A DNA stretch of 64,000 nt from Serripes groenlandicus (GCA_031761405.1 JASEVX010000007.1:25446859-25510858); one strand, 5' to 3'. Positions 1 through 12,937 are shown, counted from the stretch's first letter. Numbers and translations are program-made. Notes: a model not told the origin generated them from the sequence alone.

Positions 1-1117
1 CCCCCCCCGTTATTTTTTTTTACATTGAAACTCTTTTAAAAACAAATATACACGAATTTCATGTTTATTTCAGGTTACCTTGCATAGATGGTTGCATAAC
101 AGTGTCATCGCTCGTTAATGTCAATGTAGAAGTACTTTACAAATCATAATTTTCCAAAATTTGCAGACGAACATAACCGCGCATGTTTCTTTACAATGTG
201 TGTTTACATTGCTCGTTCGTACTTAAGATTGTTCGACCCGCACGTACTAGAAAATTATTGGTTTCGCACAGAAGATATATTTTTCTTATCTGTACGGTTA
301 ACTTTGTTTTGTCTACATAAAAATAAAACATTCACTACAAAAAAGGTCTTTGTTGTTTTGGAAATTACCATGACTGAAATAATTAGGGAAAGCCATTTTT
401 TAGGTAAGTACATTTACCCAGCGGAGTAATTATGAACCGGTATGACCCGGTTCTCTTTGTCAACATAATTAGCGTTGCCAAGCCGGTCATTTGACTTTTT
501 GAACATCGCAAGTAAATTTCGTTGAGCCCTTTCACTAATGTATCGAAGGACAAATTAAATGAAATGAAGTTAAAACTTCTGCCTCATAAAATATACAGTG
601 ACAAATTTATTTTAACGACACATTTCGTAAATATCCCTTTTTCCATGCCATCTTGAAAGGGGGTTACAAAGGTCACGTGACCTATGGAAATTCCCTAATA
701 ACCCCAACAGCCAATCAGATGCATGAAATTATTACCGCATGCTTTTTATGGGATTTTCTCGGGTAATTCCGTCATCCATTCATCATCGAGGTGTTCCGAT
801 TGGCATTATCTATCAGTTTACACAGGGACCGTGTATATATTGTCCCTGGTTTACACGATTGTCAAAGTTAATTGGATCGATAATCCTGTTTACGTCACGG
901 TAAGTGACTATCTCGAAGGTGTACAGATGACTCTGTTTACAAAGTGACCTGTAGCGGAGGTGTTATATACTTAGCTTTATAGAAATTCCTGGACCGATTT
1001 TATATTAGTTTTAATTTATAAAAATTCCTGGACCGATTTAGTTACTAGTTTTAAGATTGAAATAGGTCCGCCGAGTTCAAAATCGGTTTAAACCGGCAAT
1101 TTATCGGTTTTTCGTAG
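1..1117. other. No gene seen; unique AT-rich DNA
   Basis: No exon with convincing splice sites, RNA gene or tandem array was recognised. Short open frames here lack domain features. The only notable site is the palindrome at 671-682, listed separately. If the stabilin-like gene continues downstream on the minus strand, this is intron or the next exon lies outside the window. Confidence 0.5.
671..682. promoter_or_regulatory. Perfect 12-bp E-box palindrome (CLEAR-like)
   Basis: GGTCACGTGACC is a perfect palindrome that contains GTCACGTGAC, the consensus of the CLEAR element bound by TFEB/MiT factors on lysosomal genes. A weaker relative, GGTCACGTGAAT, lies near 12184. No gene start is visible near 671, so its function is unproven and a chance match is possible. 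Confidence 0.3.
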
Positions 1118-1664
1118 CCCTGCTAGATATCACCAGGAAAAACTTTCTGATAAAGTTTCAACATGCTCAAGTTTAAAATGTGGCTTCCAGAGTGTTAACA
1201 AGATTTTTCTTAAATTTGGCCTAGTGACCTAGTTTTTGACCGGACATGACGCATATTCGAACTTGGCCTAGATATAATCAAGACAAACTTTCTTACAAAG
1301 TTTCAACATGCTGTTTAATGCAAGTTTAAAATGTGACTTCCAGAGTGTCAACAAGATTTTCCTTCAATTTGGCCTCGTGACCCAACATGACCTATATTCG
1401 AACTTGGTCTAGATATCACTAAGACAAACATTCTGACAAAGTTTCAACATGCTCAAGCCAAAAATGCGGCTTCAAGAGTGTTAACAAGATTATCCTTAAT
1501 ATAGAGATATATGTTCTGATAAAATTTCATGAAGATTGGATGCAAAATGTTGCCACTTGAGTGTTAACAAGCAAATGTTGACGACAGACGATGGACGACG
1601 AACGACGGACAAAAGGCGATCACAAAAACTCACCTTGAGCACTTTGTGCTCTGGTGAGCTAAAA
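1118..1664 (+). mobile_element. Tandem-repeat element, 3' part with hairpin-CTAA end
   Basis: About four copies of a roughly 140-bp unit carry the recurring phrase 'AAGTTTCAACATGCT' and 'TGTTAACAAGATTTT'. They lead into a GACGACGG-type stretch and a 3' hairpin (1629-1658: CTCACCTTGAGCAC, loop, GTGCTCTGGTGAG) followed by CTAA at 1659-1662. A hairpin followed by CTRR is the 3' signature of rolling-circle (Helitron-type) transposons. The 5' end is missing. Similar elements occur at 21643, 24857 and 28571. Confidence 0.65.
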
Positions 1665-2002
1665 ATCTATGTAAAATTTAAATGGAATTTACCAAGTGGT
1701 ACAGGAGGAGATCTGATGTCAATTAAATAATTAATGATGAATGACAGTCAGATGACAATTAGACAACAAACAGTGAGTGATGTGTGAGGGTTCAAGGCTG
1801 AAATTTAGCACTATTTATTTTGTTTGTGCATTTCTAAAAGAGATTCAAAAAGTAACATTCCCATGAAGATTGGCTTTAATTGACCAAGCCAAGCATTTTA
1901 GGTGGAAAAAAGTCATTAGAAGAAACAAGAGAATATAAGAAATTATTGTCCCATGACAAAATTAATACATAAGGCTATGTAAATGGTTAAAATAGCTATT
2001 AC

Positions 2003-2155
2003 ATTGAAAATAGTAGCAATCCATGTCAAATTTGTGTTGTCTTTTATGGTCCTGAAGATATTTCCAATGCATGTGTACCCATTCCCGCTGTATCCTTTGT
2101 CCACCATACAAGTACAGTTCACTCTCCCGGGCTCTGAACTCATCATACATTTGGC
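2003..2155 (-). CDS. Stabilin-like protein, exon 5 of visible piece: EGF-like repeat into FAS1 start
   Basis: This is a 153-bp, phase 0 to phase 0 exon with acceptor CTTACAG and donor GTAATA. It encodes 51 residues. The first 30 complete the EGF-like repeat begun in exon 4: the junction reads GGCHQK/AKC and is followed by VNCTC and GYSGNGYTCIG. The rest (NIFRTIKDNTNLTWIATIFN) matches in style the start of a FAS1 domain, which in stabilins follows such an EGF repeat. Stabilins are large membrane scavenger receptors made of alternating EGF and FAS1 domains. The next exon should carry the FAS1 core but was not found before the window edge. The donor is the weakest splice site of the set; the open frame runs 18 codons past it before a stop. 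Confidence 0.8.
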
Positions 2156-3735
2156 CTGTAAGGTATGTTATAAATATGTTACAAGAGAAAGTTGATGCAA
2201 CACATCAATGTCGCCGGATATCCATAGTGTAGTGATGCATAACACTATAGTAGTTGAATAAACAGTTATCAACTGAGGGGCATATTGGAACATCAGGGGT
2301 GGGGGTCAAGTGAAAATATATCATAACTTGCATTGTTTTGTCAACAAAGTGAATGATAATTGAAGCCTTTCATTGTTTATGATCAATCTCCATTCCAAAG
2401 TAGGTTGACCATAAACACAACCAACTAATTATTGATCATAAACAGTAATGGAAATGAGAAATCTTGCCAATCATTAGTCTTAGTATGTATACAGTGCTTT
2501 CATTAAGGAATAATTATAAGATTTGTGAATTCCACATACACTTTTCAAGATGTTTGTCAGAATATTTGAATTTTATTCTTTTTCAATAAAACCACAAAAC
2601 AGAGACAATTTAGGATTTGCATGCAATAGCAAGTCATTTTACCTTTCCTCTATTAAAGTCAACAGTGGATACCTTTGCAGCAATCTACTTTTAAAACAAT
2701 GAGATAAGGGTTAAATCGCTGAAGTCATGAGTTTTCTCTTTTTCTAAAAATGATATTAGCTTGGCATCCTAAGTATATCATACTTTAACAAATGTTGAAA
2801 TGTAGTTCAATATTTATAAATTAGACCACCTTGAAAAATAATATCAACTAAACAGTTAAATCTCATTGTTATTGTTGTATAATTTAAACTTAATTTTGAA
2901 CATAAACTGAGCTCAACAACATGTTAATTTATTTTAATTCTTTCCTTCCTTTTTTATAATGAAAATAACAAACTACTCATGTTTTAAAATTATATTATGA
3001 TGAGCGCCCTTGTGTCAATGATGCATAACAATATGCAGATCGGAAGCAATATGCCTTTAGGGAATTAAATGACACATTTAAAATTGTCAAGGACGAAATA
3101 ATTTTGTACGAAAGACCCGATTCTTTCTTATTCGCAGAGGTGTCGTTCTTAAAACTCTCTTTATAGGCAGAGAGTGTTCGTTCAAAGTAATTTTTCTATC
3201 GGTTTGTTCTTTTCTTCATTTGTTTCGAACCAAATAAACATTTTAAATCACCTACGATTTACTATTTGTAAGCGAGTGTAAAGAGCGGCTCTTTGCAAAG
3301 GAGATTGATCTACGCAGTTGGTATTCGCGAGTCACGCTATCAACAGTTTTAGCTTAGAAACATTTCATATTTTAGATATACATGGATAAACATTATAAAA
3401 TGCCTTCTTCACAAATCAAGACATCTCTTTGAACATGAAAATAACATTCAGTAAGTTAAAATTGCCATTAAAAGGAGAATATTCGAGGTCATTTTCATCT
3501 CAATATTTACCACATAACAAACAGTCTGCTTCAAGCAGGTGCGCGTATGTAAACAAATTAGACTGTGCGACGTAAAGGTTTTTAGTTATCGCCTTTTGAG
3601 TACATGTAGTATATAGTGTAAAACAAGCAAATTCATGAAATTTATATCCCCCGCATGCAGGAAATATTGTAGGAAAATGTTGTGGTTAGGTTTAAACATG
3701 TCAGTAGACTTTTTATTGAACATGTATTACAGGGT
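2156..3735. other. Intron 4 (3' end), no feature recognised
   Basis: This is part of the 15.7-kb intron between exons 4 and 5 of the stabilin-like gene. It is AT-rich, without recognisable exons on either strand and without tandem structure. No known repeat end was seen. Confidence 0.5.
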
Positions 3736-4892
3736 AAATTAAACGAACTTGGCCTAGGTTGTTACCAAGTTTGTGGCAGTTATTGCACGGAAACAGCAAG
3801 AAATGACTTTTTTTGTTAAATAAGGGGCCATAACTCCACCGAATAAAGTCCGCCAAAAGTGACGATCGAACTAGGCCTAGCCTTTAAGGCATTTAACCTT
3901 GTTACCAAGTTTGAAAAAAAAAACGGTTCACATTTGTGGCAGTTATTGCACGGAAACAGCAAGAAACAACATTTTTTGTTAAATAAGGGGCCATAACTCC
4001 ACCGAATAAAGTCCGCCGAAAGTGACGATCGAACTTGGCCTAGCCCCTAAGGCATTTAACCTTGTTACCAAGTTTGAAAAAAAAAAAATCACATTTGTGG
4101 CAGTTATTGCACGGAAACAGCAAGAAACAACATTTTTTGTTGAATAAGGGTCCATAACTCCACCGAATAAAGTCCCCCGAAAGTGATGATCAAACTTGGC
4201 CTAGCCCTTAAGGCATTTAACCTTGTTACCAAGTTTGAAAAAAAACGGTTCACATTTGTGGCAGTTATTGCACGGAAACAGCAAGAAACGACTTTTTTTG
4301 TTAAATAAAGGGCCATAACTCCACCAAATAAAGTCCGCCGAAAGTGACGATCAAACTTGGCCTAGCCCTTAAGGCATTTAACCTTGTTACTAAGTTTGAA
4401 AGAAAACGGTTCACATTTGTGGCAGTTATTGCACGGAAACAGCAAGAAACAACATTTTGTGTTAAATAAGGGGCCATAACTCCACCAAATATAGTCCACC
4501 GAAAGTGACGATCAGACTTGGCCTAGCCCTTAAGTCATTTAACCTTGTTACCAAGTTTGAGAAAAAAATATTCACATTTGTGGCAGTTATTGCACGGAAA
4601 CAGCATGAAACGACATTTTGTGTTAAATAAGGGGCCATAACTCCACTAAATAAAGTCCGCCGAAAGTGACGATCGAACTTGGCCTAGCCCTTAAGGCATT
4701 TAACCTTGTTACCAAGTTTGAAAAAAAATGGTTCACATTTGTGGCAGTTATTGCACGGAAACGAAGTGTGACAGACAGACAGACAGACAGACAACAGACG
4801 GACAGACGGACAGACAGACAGACGGACAAACCGAAATTAATAACCCCCCTTTTTTTCTTCGAAAAAGCGGGGGATAATAAAGTATACCATTC
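3736..4892 (+). repeat. 161-bp tandem array with GACAGACA tail and 3' hairpin
   Basis: Seven copies of a 161-bp unit are marked by 'GTGGCAGTTATTGCACGG' at 3773, 3936, 4097, 4258, 4419, 4580 and 4741 (spacings 163 then 161 throughout). The array runs into a GACA/GACGGACA microsatellite (about 4771-4828) and a C-run/G-run hairpin ending GGGGGATAATAAAG near 4882. The unit length resembles the roughly 160-bp satellites reported in bivalves and embedded in mobile elements. No 5' terminus was identified. Confidence 0.85.
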
Positions 4893-4941
4893 TAGCTAAT
4901 AGGGACTGTTTTGTCTTCGTAAATAAAACAAAAAAACATAA

Positions 4942-5154
4942 ATGCGAGTCAAAATAAAGAAACTGAAAATACCTAAAACATCAGAATATTTATTTTATTT
5001 TATATGTGTCATTACTTAGTGTTTTTAAACAAACACAATTGTAATATGTTCAAGACATCTAAATGTGTTTCTTTCTAATAATAATCCCCCCTCCCATGTG
5101 ATTTCCGAAAACCTATTAAAAATAGAAGTCGCGGGCTTCTGCCCGGCGACTAAT
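4942..5154 (+). repeat. Dispersed repeat J, copy 1
   Basis: This 213-bp sequence recurs in inverted orientation at 63789-64000. It ends in a short hairpin (AGTCGCGGGC, TTCT loop, GCCCGGCGACT), followed by TAATAA. Its class is unknown; no A or B box was seen. The 1,596-bp tandem duplication starts exactly at its 3' end. Confidence 0.7.
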
Positions 5155-6748
5155 AAATCATTACCTTATAAAGTCAACTTAGGACACACTTTCAGCAAAT
5201 GAATTTTGGAAACATTGTGTGAAAAGGAGAAAATGGTTTAATAACAAGAGGACCATGATGGGCCTTAATCGTTCACATGCTTTTATAGTAATCACAGTTT
5301 TTAATATTCTTATAATATGCATACAATGAAAATAAGCAACGCCCTCCTGGTGGTCATTATCAATGGATCAACAATTTCAACAATCTCAGTAGAGGGTCAC
5401 CCGAGATGTATTATTTTAAAACCAGGCCTGTATGTTTTTACACATAAGGAAAACAAGCCCTATCCCTGATGGCCATGGTTTTTATTTGAACAATCTTGGA
5501 AAAGGGACACCCTAGTAACCTTGGGCCATATTACTTTCTAATCTGGCCAGTGCTTTTGTACAAGAGGCCCATGACGGCCCTGGATCGCTCACCTGTTTTT
5601 TTTTTCTTCACTTTAGCCATATAAGCCAGCCCCTTGGCGGCCATAGTTTTCGGCCTATCAATATGGCTTGAAGGGATCTGATAGAGGGTCACCCTAGGAA
5701 CATTTCTACATAATGATCTGAAAAACGGCCCGACACTTTCGTCGGAGAAGACTTTTTAAGTTTTCACTAAAGCCATATAAGGCAAAATAGCCCGGCCTTT
5801 GGTGGCCATGTTTTTTCCGACCCTTCAACATGGCTTGAAGGAATCTGATAGTGGGTCAACCTAGGAACATTTCTACAAAATTATTTGAAAATCAGCCTGA
5901 CACTTTTGGAGAAGAAGATTTTTTCAGTTTTCACTATATATATGAGGCAAAAAAAAAACGCCCCCTGGTGGCCATGTTTTTTTATCAATCAACATGACTT
6001 GAAGGAATCTGATAGAGGTTCACCCAAGGAAAATTTATACAAAATTATTTGAAAATCAGCCAACCAGTTTAGGAGAAAAGTTCTTTTTTTTTTGGTTGCC
6101 ATGGAAACCAGATTTCAGCATGGATTCCAAAGATTTGAAGTATTCTGGTGAGGACGTTGAGAGGATGCTTTCTGTGAAGTTTCACCACAATTGACAAACT
6201 GGTTACAGAGGAGAAGCTATTGACGCATGACAGACAAAAGGCGATCACAATAACTCACCTGAAGTGCTCAGGTGAGCTAAAAAAACAAGCCCTGCCCCCT
6301 GGTGACCATGTTTTTCAATGAATCAGAATAATTTGAAAAAATATTGGTAGAGTGTCACCCAAAAAGATTTTTTTAAGTTTCACTTTATATATATATAAGG
6401 AATACAAGCCCCGCCTGCCCAATTTTTCATCAGAACTGAATGATTTGAACTCTCTTAGTAAAGGGTCATCCAAGGAACATTTGTGCAAAACAATTTTAAA
6501 ATCGGGCCTGTATCTTTGGACCGAAACATTTTTTGAGTTTAGGCAATTTTCCATTTTCTTGGACAGTACCTTTGGACAACAATATTTATATCCATATAAG
6601 GAAAACAAGCCCTGCCGCCAATCTTGGGTCAAGGAACATTGTTGCAAAATAATTTTAAAAGCGGGCCTCACTGTACTTTAGAGAAAAGAATAGTTTTGGC
6701 ACTTTTTCCATTTTCTGGGCCAGTACCTTTGGACAAGAAGATTTTATC
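5153..6748. repeat. 1,596-bp tandem duplication, copy 1
   Basis: It is repeated head-to-tail by 6749-8344 at an offset of 1,596 bp. I noticed one base difference (A at 6563, C at 8159). The copy contains several 130-155-bp units ('GGTCACCC-AAGGAACATTT', 'TTTTGGACAAGAAGATTTT'). It also holds a nested element with its own 5' ACAAGAGGCCCATGA motif and hairpin-CTAA end. It could be a recent duplication or an assembly artefact. Confidence 0.92.
5559..6280 (+). mobile_element. Nested hairpin-CTAA element (second copy at 7155-7876)
   Basis: The 5' part reads ACAAGAGGCCCATGACGGCC followed by TCGCTCACCT. The 3' part reads TCACCTGAAGTGCTCAGGTGAGCTAA, ending at 6280. The 5' GCTCACCT and 3' AGGTGAGC are inverted complements. 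The element sits inside a longer array of the same kind, which resumes with 'CAAGCCCTGCCCCCTGGTG' immediately after it. Confidence 0.7.
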
Positions 6749-8344
6749 ATAAATCATTACCTTATAAAGTCAACTTAGGACACACTTTCAGCAAATGAAT
6801 TTTGGAAACATTGTGTGAAAAGGAGAAAATGGTTTAATAACAAGAGGACCATGATGGGCCTTAATCGTTCACATGCTTTTATAGTAATCACAGTTTTTAA
6901 TATTCTTATAATATGCATACAATGAAAATAAGCAACGCCCTCCTGGTGGTCATTATCAATGGATCAACAATTTCAACAATCTCAGTAGAGGGTCACCCGA
7001 GATGTATTATTTTAAAACCAGGCCTGTATGTTTTTACACATAAGGAAAACAAGCCCTATCCCTGATGGCCATGGTTTTTATTTGAACAATCTTGGAAAAG
7101 GGACACCCTAGTAACCTTGGGCCATATTACTTTCTAATCTGGCCAGTGCTTTTGTACAAGAGGCCCATGACGGCCCTGGATCGCTCACCTGTTTTTTTTT
7201 TCTTCACTTTAGCCATATAAGCCAGCCCCTTGGCGGCCATAGTTTTCGGCCTATCAATATGGCTTGAAGGGATCTGATAGAGGGTCACCCTAGGAACATT
7301 TCTACATAATGATCTGAAAAACGGCCCGACACTTTCGTCGGAGAAGACTTTTTAAGTTTTCACTAAAGCCATATAAGGCAAAATAGCCCGGCCTTTGGTG
7401 GCCATGTTTTTTCCGACCCTTCAACATGGCTTGAAGGAATCTGATAGTGGGTCAACCTAGGAACATTTCTACAAAATTATTTGAAAATCAGCCTGACACT
7501 TTTGGAGAAGAAGATTTTTTCAGTTTTCACTATATATATGAGGCAAAAAAAAAACGCCCCCTGGTGGCCATGTTTTTTTATCAATCAACATGACTTGAAG
7601 GAATCTGATAGAGGTTCACCCAAGGAAAATTTATACAAAATTATTTGAAAATCAGCCAACCAGTTTAGGAGAAAAGTTCTTTTTTTTTTGGTTGCCATGG
7701 AAACCAGATTTCAGCATGGATTCCAAAGATTTGAAGTATTCTGGTGAGGACGTTGAGAGGATGCTTTCTGTGAAGTTTCACCACAATTGACAAACTGGTT
7801 ACAGAGGAGAAGCTATTGACGCATGACAGACAAAAGGCGATCACAATAACTCACCTGAAGTGCTCAGGTGAGCTAAAAAAACAAGCCCTGCCCCCTGGTG
7901 ACCATGTTTTTCAATGAATCAGAATAATTTGAAAAAATATTGGTAGAGTGTCACCCAAAAAGATTTTTTTAAGTTTCACTTTATATATATATAAGGAATA
8001 CAAGCCCCGCCTGCCCAATTTTTCATCAGAACTGAATGATTTGAACTCTCTTAGTAAAGGGTCATCCAAGGAACATTTGTGCAAAACAATTTTAAAATCG
8101 GGCCTGTATCTTTGGACCGAAACATTTTTTGAGTTTAGGCAATTTTCCATTTTCTTGGCCAGTACCTTTGGACAACAATATTTATATCCATATAAGGAAA
8201 ACAAGCCCTGCCGCCAATCTTGGGTCAAGGAACATTGTTGCAAAATAATTTTAAAAGCGGGCCTCACTGTACTTTAGAGAAAAGAATAGTTTTGGCACTT
8301 TTTCCATTTTCTGGGCCAGTACCTTTGGACAAGAAGATTTTAAA
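6749..8344. repeat. 1,596-bp tandem duplication, copy 2
   Basis: Second copy of 5153-6748. At its right end the sequence leaves the duplicated pattern at GATTTTAAAGTTTTC and the ordinary tandem array continues. This indicates that the breakpoints lie inside that array and next to repeat J. Confidence 0.92.
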
Positions 8345-9090
8345 GTTTTCACTATATATCCATATATATGAAAATAAGCCCTGCCCCCTGGCAGCCATGT
8401 TTTTTAATGGATTGGAAACATGTGAACAATCTTGGTAGAGGGTAAGCCAAGGTACATTTGGCAAAATAAATTTCAAATTGGGCCTGTACTTTTGGATAAG
8501 AAGTTTTAAAATTGTTGTCATATTTCCCCTTTTCCGATGTTGCAGAAACCAAAATTCAGCATGGAATTGAATTCGTTGAACAGCTTAGAAAAATGACTAC
8601 ATAAAGAACATTTCTGTTAAATCATTTTGAAATCGGTCCAAAGGTTAAGGAGGAGAGCGTGTGTTTGTACAGACTACAACAACAATGATGCCGCGTCAGC
8701 TTCTTGCTCAGGCGAGTCATGCTTACCTGATTTAATAGTACTTAAATAGTTTGTAAAGATTTTACTTTATATATATATATAAAATACACAAATGTATACC
8801 ATATAAGCCAAAATTAGCACAAACCCATTGCAGCCATGTTGTTCAACAGATCGGAATAATTTGAACAATCTTTGTAAAGGGTCACGCGTGGAACAATTTT
8901 GCCAAACTACTTTTGGACAAAGCAACCCAGTATGGCATGGAATTCAATTTATTCAGCAATTATTATTGAAGGACATCACCTTAGGTATATTCCTCTAAAG
9001 TTTAGTTGAAATTGGCCCAGTTGTTTAGGAGGAGATGTAATTTAAACTTTCACACATACAACAAACCTGCAGTAGACGACTTCGAAAATA
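8345..9090 (+). repeat. Remainder of the 150-bp-unit array, degenerate 3' end
   Basis: Three to four further diverged units follow, with the shared phrases 'CCATGTT-TTCAA', 'GGTAAAGGGTCAC' and 'AAATCGGTCCA'. A worn terminal motif near 8695-8720 (CTTGCTCAGGCGAGTCA) may be the decayed hairpin end. Confidence 0.6.
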
Positions 9091-9109
9091 TCTAATCAAA
9101 AGTAAAGAA

Positions 9110-9262
9110 TTTTATAATTATTGTTTAGAGTTGAAAACATTAAGGCAAAAGGAGAAATCGCTCATTATGAGATCTTTCTCCTTTTGCTACAATATGTGTT
9201 TGAAAGACGTCTGCTGCAGAGGCTTCAGCAAGCATCTGTTTGTTGTAAAAGGTTAGATAAAA
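9110..9262. repeat. Degenerate palindromic MITE
   Basis: It contains the family's core phrases 'GGCAAAAGGAGAAAT' and 'CGTCTGCTGCAGAGG' but has lost its TTAA ends. The open frame running through it is repeat-derived. Confidence 0.6.
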
Positions 9263-9589
9263 TGTTGGAGGATGACGCACAAAATCCTATAGACTCCAAG
9301 GATTCTTATAGCTCACTACATAGCCTTCTATTCAATACGTTTTACCCGTTTACGATTTATCTGCACTCCAATGTATTAGCATTTTCTCCTTTCAACAATG
9401 ACTTCAAATCTGCATCAAAATAATTCTTCAAATTTCACAGAGTATACAGTTATTCATACAGAGTTTTCAAAGCAGACAATTTTAAACAGTTTCTCATATG
9501 CTTACTCATTTTGATGCCTCCGTAGCAGGGAACATTTGAAAATGTTGTGGAAAATGCAGTGATTGATCATGATGAGCAATCTTTTCTTT

Positions 9590-9819
9590 TTAACCCTTTC
9601 CCTCATATAGACGCTTTCTGACACCTCTGCAGCAGACGGCTTTTTGAAAACATAGTGACAAAAGAAAAAATTGCACAAAACGTGCAATTTCTCCTTTTGC
9701 CACAATGTTTTCCACTTTTTGTCATAGGTTATCCATTCAATTATGGAGATTTTCTATGTTTTGACAAAATACGTTCAAAGTCGTCTGCTGCAAAATTGTT
9801 GTATGAGGGAAAGGGTTAA
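9590..9819. mobile_element. Palindromic TTAA MITE, full length
   Basis: This 230-bp element is bounded by TTAA on both sides. Terminal inverted repeats are CCCTTTCCCTCATA and TATGAGGGAAAGGG. Inner inverted repeats contain CTGCAGCAGACG, and the centre is AAATTGCACAAAACGTGCAATTT. TTAA target duplication plus termini starting CCC is the piggyBac pattern; no transposase is encoded. Confidence 0.88.
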
Positions 9820-10360
9820 AGCAATACTTTCATTAGTGGAGAACTTCTTTATTTTTGCCTAAATATTTTCAAAGATGTCTTCTGCAGATCTTTCGAATGT
9901 GCGAAAGGGAGGGATGAAATACCATTCCAGCTAAAAAGTTAACAATTCAACTGAAACAGCCATTATGTTAAAGTGTAACTTTTCTTTCAACAAAGGGTGG
10001 TAATCCAATATGAATATCCTGAATTGTTTTTGTCCAAGTTATCTTGAATTGATTATCTATGTGCTTGACATTTGTAGATTTTAGATTTGTTTCTTCGAAT
10101 GATGTTTTATGCATCCTTGTACAGTATTTCAGAAGTATCATGGCATTTCTGGGGCAAATCAACACTCCTACAGGTATTATTTATTCTGACATCAGTTATA
10201 ATGCTATTCCTGCAAATCTGAGTGTCGAGGAAGGCGGCGATTCTACCATTTGAAAAAACTTTGGTATAACTCAACAGGGATTGAAGACATTTATAGAGTC
10301 ATCTGCATTGAAAACATCTGATAAATATCAGTTAAAACTTTTAAGTCCTTTGAAGATATT
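9820..10360. other. Intronic DNA, no feature recognised
   Basis: No exon, RNA gene or clear repeat boundary was seen on either strand. Confidence 0.45.
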
Positions 10361-11296
10361 TATTTCTATTGTTAGCTCTGGTGGCCATCTTGTGCAACAG
10401 GGTAGAAATATTTGAACAATTGGGTATGGAACTACTAAAGAAAAATTTGTGTAAAATTATTTTGAAATTGGGCAAGTGGTTTAGGAAGAGATGTCAGAAA
10501 AAGATTTTTTCATTTTTAGCTCTGGCAGGCATCTTTACAGTGGAACAGAATGGTTTTAACAAGTTTGGTAGAGGGTTTCCCAAATAACATTTGTTTGAAA
10601 TTATTTTAAAATTTGGTCAAAGATTAAAGTGATTTTGGCTTGCATCTTGTGCAACAAAGCAAAACAATTTTAAGTTGGCTTATCATGGAACATTTGTGTC
10701 AAATATTTTGGAAATTTGGTCTGTGAGCTGCTTTTATTAGTTGGATAGAGTTTAGCAAGGTTTTACTGCCATAAAGAAAATTGAATTTTGTATGAAATTA
10801 TTTTGAAATTAAACAATTCAGGCTATACTACAAGAGGACCATGTTTTCCCTGCAAGTACCACTGCTCTGTGTGTAAAGGTTTTGATGAATAATACACATA
10901 TAAGAATTAATTTGATAATCCAGATAAAAAAACCTCTAGTGTTGCAAGATTTCACTTAGATTTGTTTAAGAACCACCATTACCAATATGTGAACTTACCC
11001 TAGTAATCATCAAAACAAACATTATGACATGCTCTAGCAAAAAGGAAGCCTTTTCAGTGACCACAAGATTTAACAAAAAAAATTACCTAGTGGCTTAGTT
11101 TTTTAACAAACATGACATTTGTCCTTAGCCTAAATGTGATCAAATTAACATTTTGACCAAATGTCCACATGTTGAATTCAATAATGTGGTAGTTAGAGTG
11201 TCTGCAAGAATTTTATTAAATGTTTGCCTTTTGACCTGGTTTTTGACCCAAACTAACACCTATTTAAGCTGAGCCTATCATTCCTATAAAATTGAC
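10361..11296 (+). repeat. Old tandem-repeat element remnants, split by the 11297-17747 segment
   Basis: Worn units (GGCCATCTTGTGCAACAGGG, AAATTTGGTC) are followed near 10830 by an ACAAGAGGACCATG start and units of the 'CATGACATGCTCTAGCAAAAA' type. The last unit breaks off near 11296 and resumes at about 17748 (AAAAATGTGGTATCTAG). The intervening 6.45 kb is therefore an insertion. Confidence 0.6.
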
Positions 11297-12937
11297 GATC
11301 TTTCCCGTACGAAGATTTTAACAGGATTCCAGCAGGACCCTGGTAGGAATGTACCAGGAATCTAGCAGGAATCAATTTTTCCTGCAGAAATGTAACCGTA
11401 CATGGAAAAAACCTAATTTCCTACAGGGAAAATTTGTTCATACTGGAAAAGTTTCCTGCTATAGTAACAGGAATCCCTTTACTGTAGCTGGAATATTGGT
11501 GAAATTCATATTCCTACTAGGAATAATTCATCTTATAATATTTAAAATCTCCAGTTAATGAAACTTTGGCAGGATTTCTAGAACTTATACTTTTTCATAG
11601 CAGGAATTTTATACTTTAACATTTTACTAACTTGGATTCTGAAACTTAGAAAATATGCAAAAGAAAATCTAAAACTTTAATAAAAAAAAATGGTATACAA
11701 TCCTTAGTTCCCCACTGGGGTATTCAAGATCAGTAGGTACAATCCTAAATGAAAAAGCCATTGAAATTTAAATAGCAATTTCTCCTTTCCTCACAATATT
11801 TTTAAAATGTGTTTGCTGTAGATGCATAGAAATGCCTCTACAAATTGGTAAGGGTCAACTTATTTACCCGGGAAAACTTAGCAGCTAACCTATTTTTAAC
11901 CTACACAAATGAGTCATGTCATACAAAAATGACATTTGGTCTCTGCAACCAGCCGATATTCATATAACTTGATAAACCTGCCCAGTCTGCTTCTAAGGGT
12001 CTCTAGTCACACACACACAGCTTTAACTACACAGGGGGAAAACAATGACTTAATGTAAAACTTGACATAGAAGTATTAACTGTGATCATAGTTCATTGAT
12101 ATATAATGTGGGTTTTCATATGACGTGGCTCAATCTCTCCCCAGCTATTTAAACAAAGGTCGGTGACTTAATTATGACGCAATAGGTCACGTGAATGTTA
12201 GACAGGCAGGATTTATGTAAAAGTAAGTTGGACTTTCCCAAAGCATTTATATTCTGATCAGTCCAAATTAATGAATTGGTGACAATTGTTATTAACTAGA
12301 TTTAAAAAATGCTTCAAAAGTGTTACATATCTTCACCTCTGTGCAAATTTGACCAGATTTTTTTATAGATTCTTCAAACAAACAACTAGACACCATTTAA
12401 AAACATTGTGAGAAGAGGTGAAACACTTACCTTTCGAGTGTATTCAAACATCGTATATATATTTTGGATTTACGGTGACTATCAAGAGGAGTTGTTTTTT
12501 GTTAGTTTTTCTTTCAGCTAACAAGCTTTTGAAAACATTGTAATAAAAAGGAGAAACCAAGTAATTTCTGAGTCGATTCATAAACCATGTATACATATCT
12601 CTACTATCAAACATTTGTTTTAAGTTTTACTTTCAGCTAACCAACTTTTAATTTTGAAACATTGTTGGAAAGGGAAAAACATATTACGTCTGATGAATGC
12701 GTCTGCAAGTGAAAAAGAGTTAATTTAAGTGTGCAAATGGATATTAAGTGTGAAGTTATTTATACAGTGTCTCTTAAGTAATTTAATTATCTAAGGAAAA
12801 TCTGGAATAAACTCATATTTATCAACCACTCCCATCGACGGTCTGTAATATTTTTAATTGATTTATGTTTAAAGTCTTAAAACTTTTCTGCATATTTGTT
12901 ACTTTCGACAAGTCACTTTTGTTATGCATTGATCTTG

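Noticed and set aside
6315..8277. 109-118-codon open frames on both strands, each present twice
   Set aside because: They are translations of the tandem array inside the 1,596-bp duplication, open on both strands because of unit structure.
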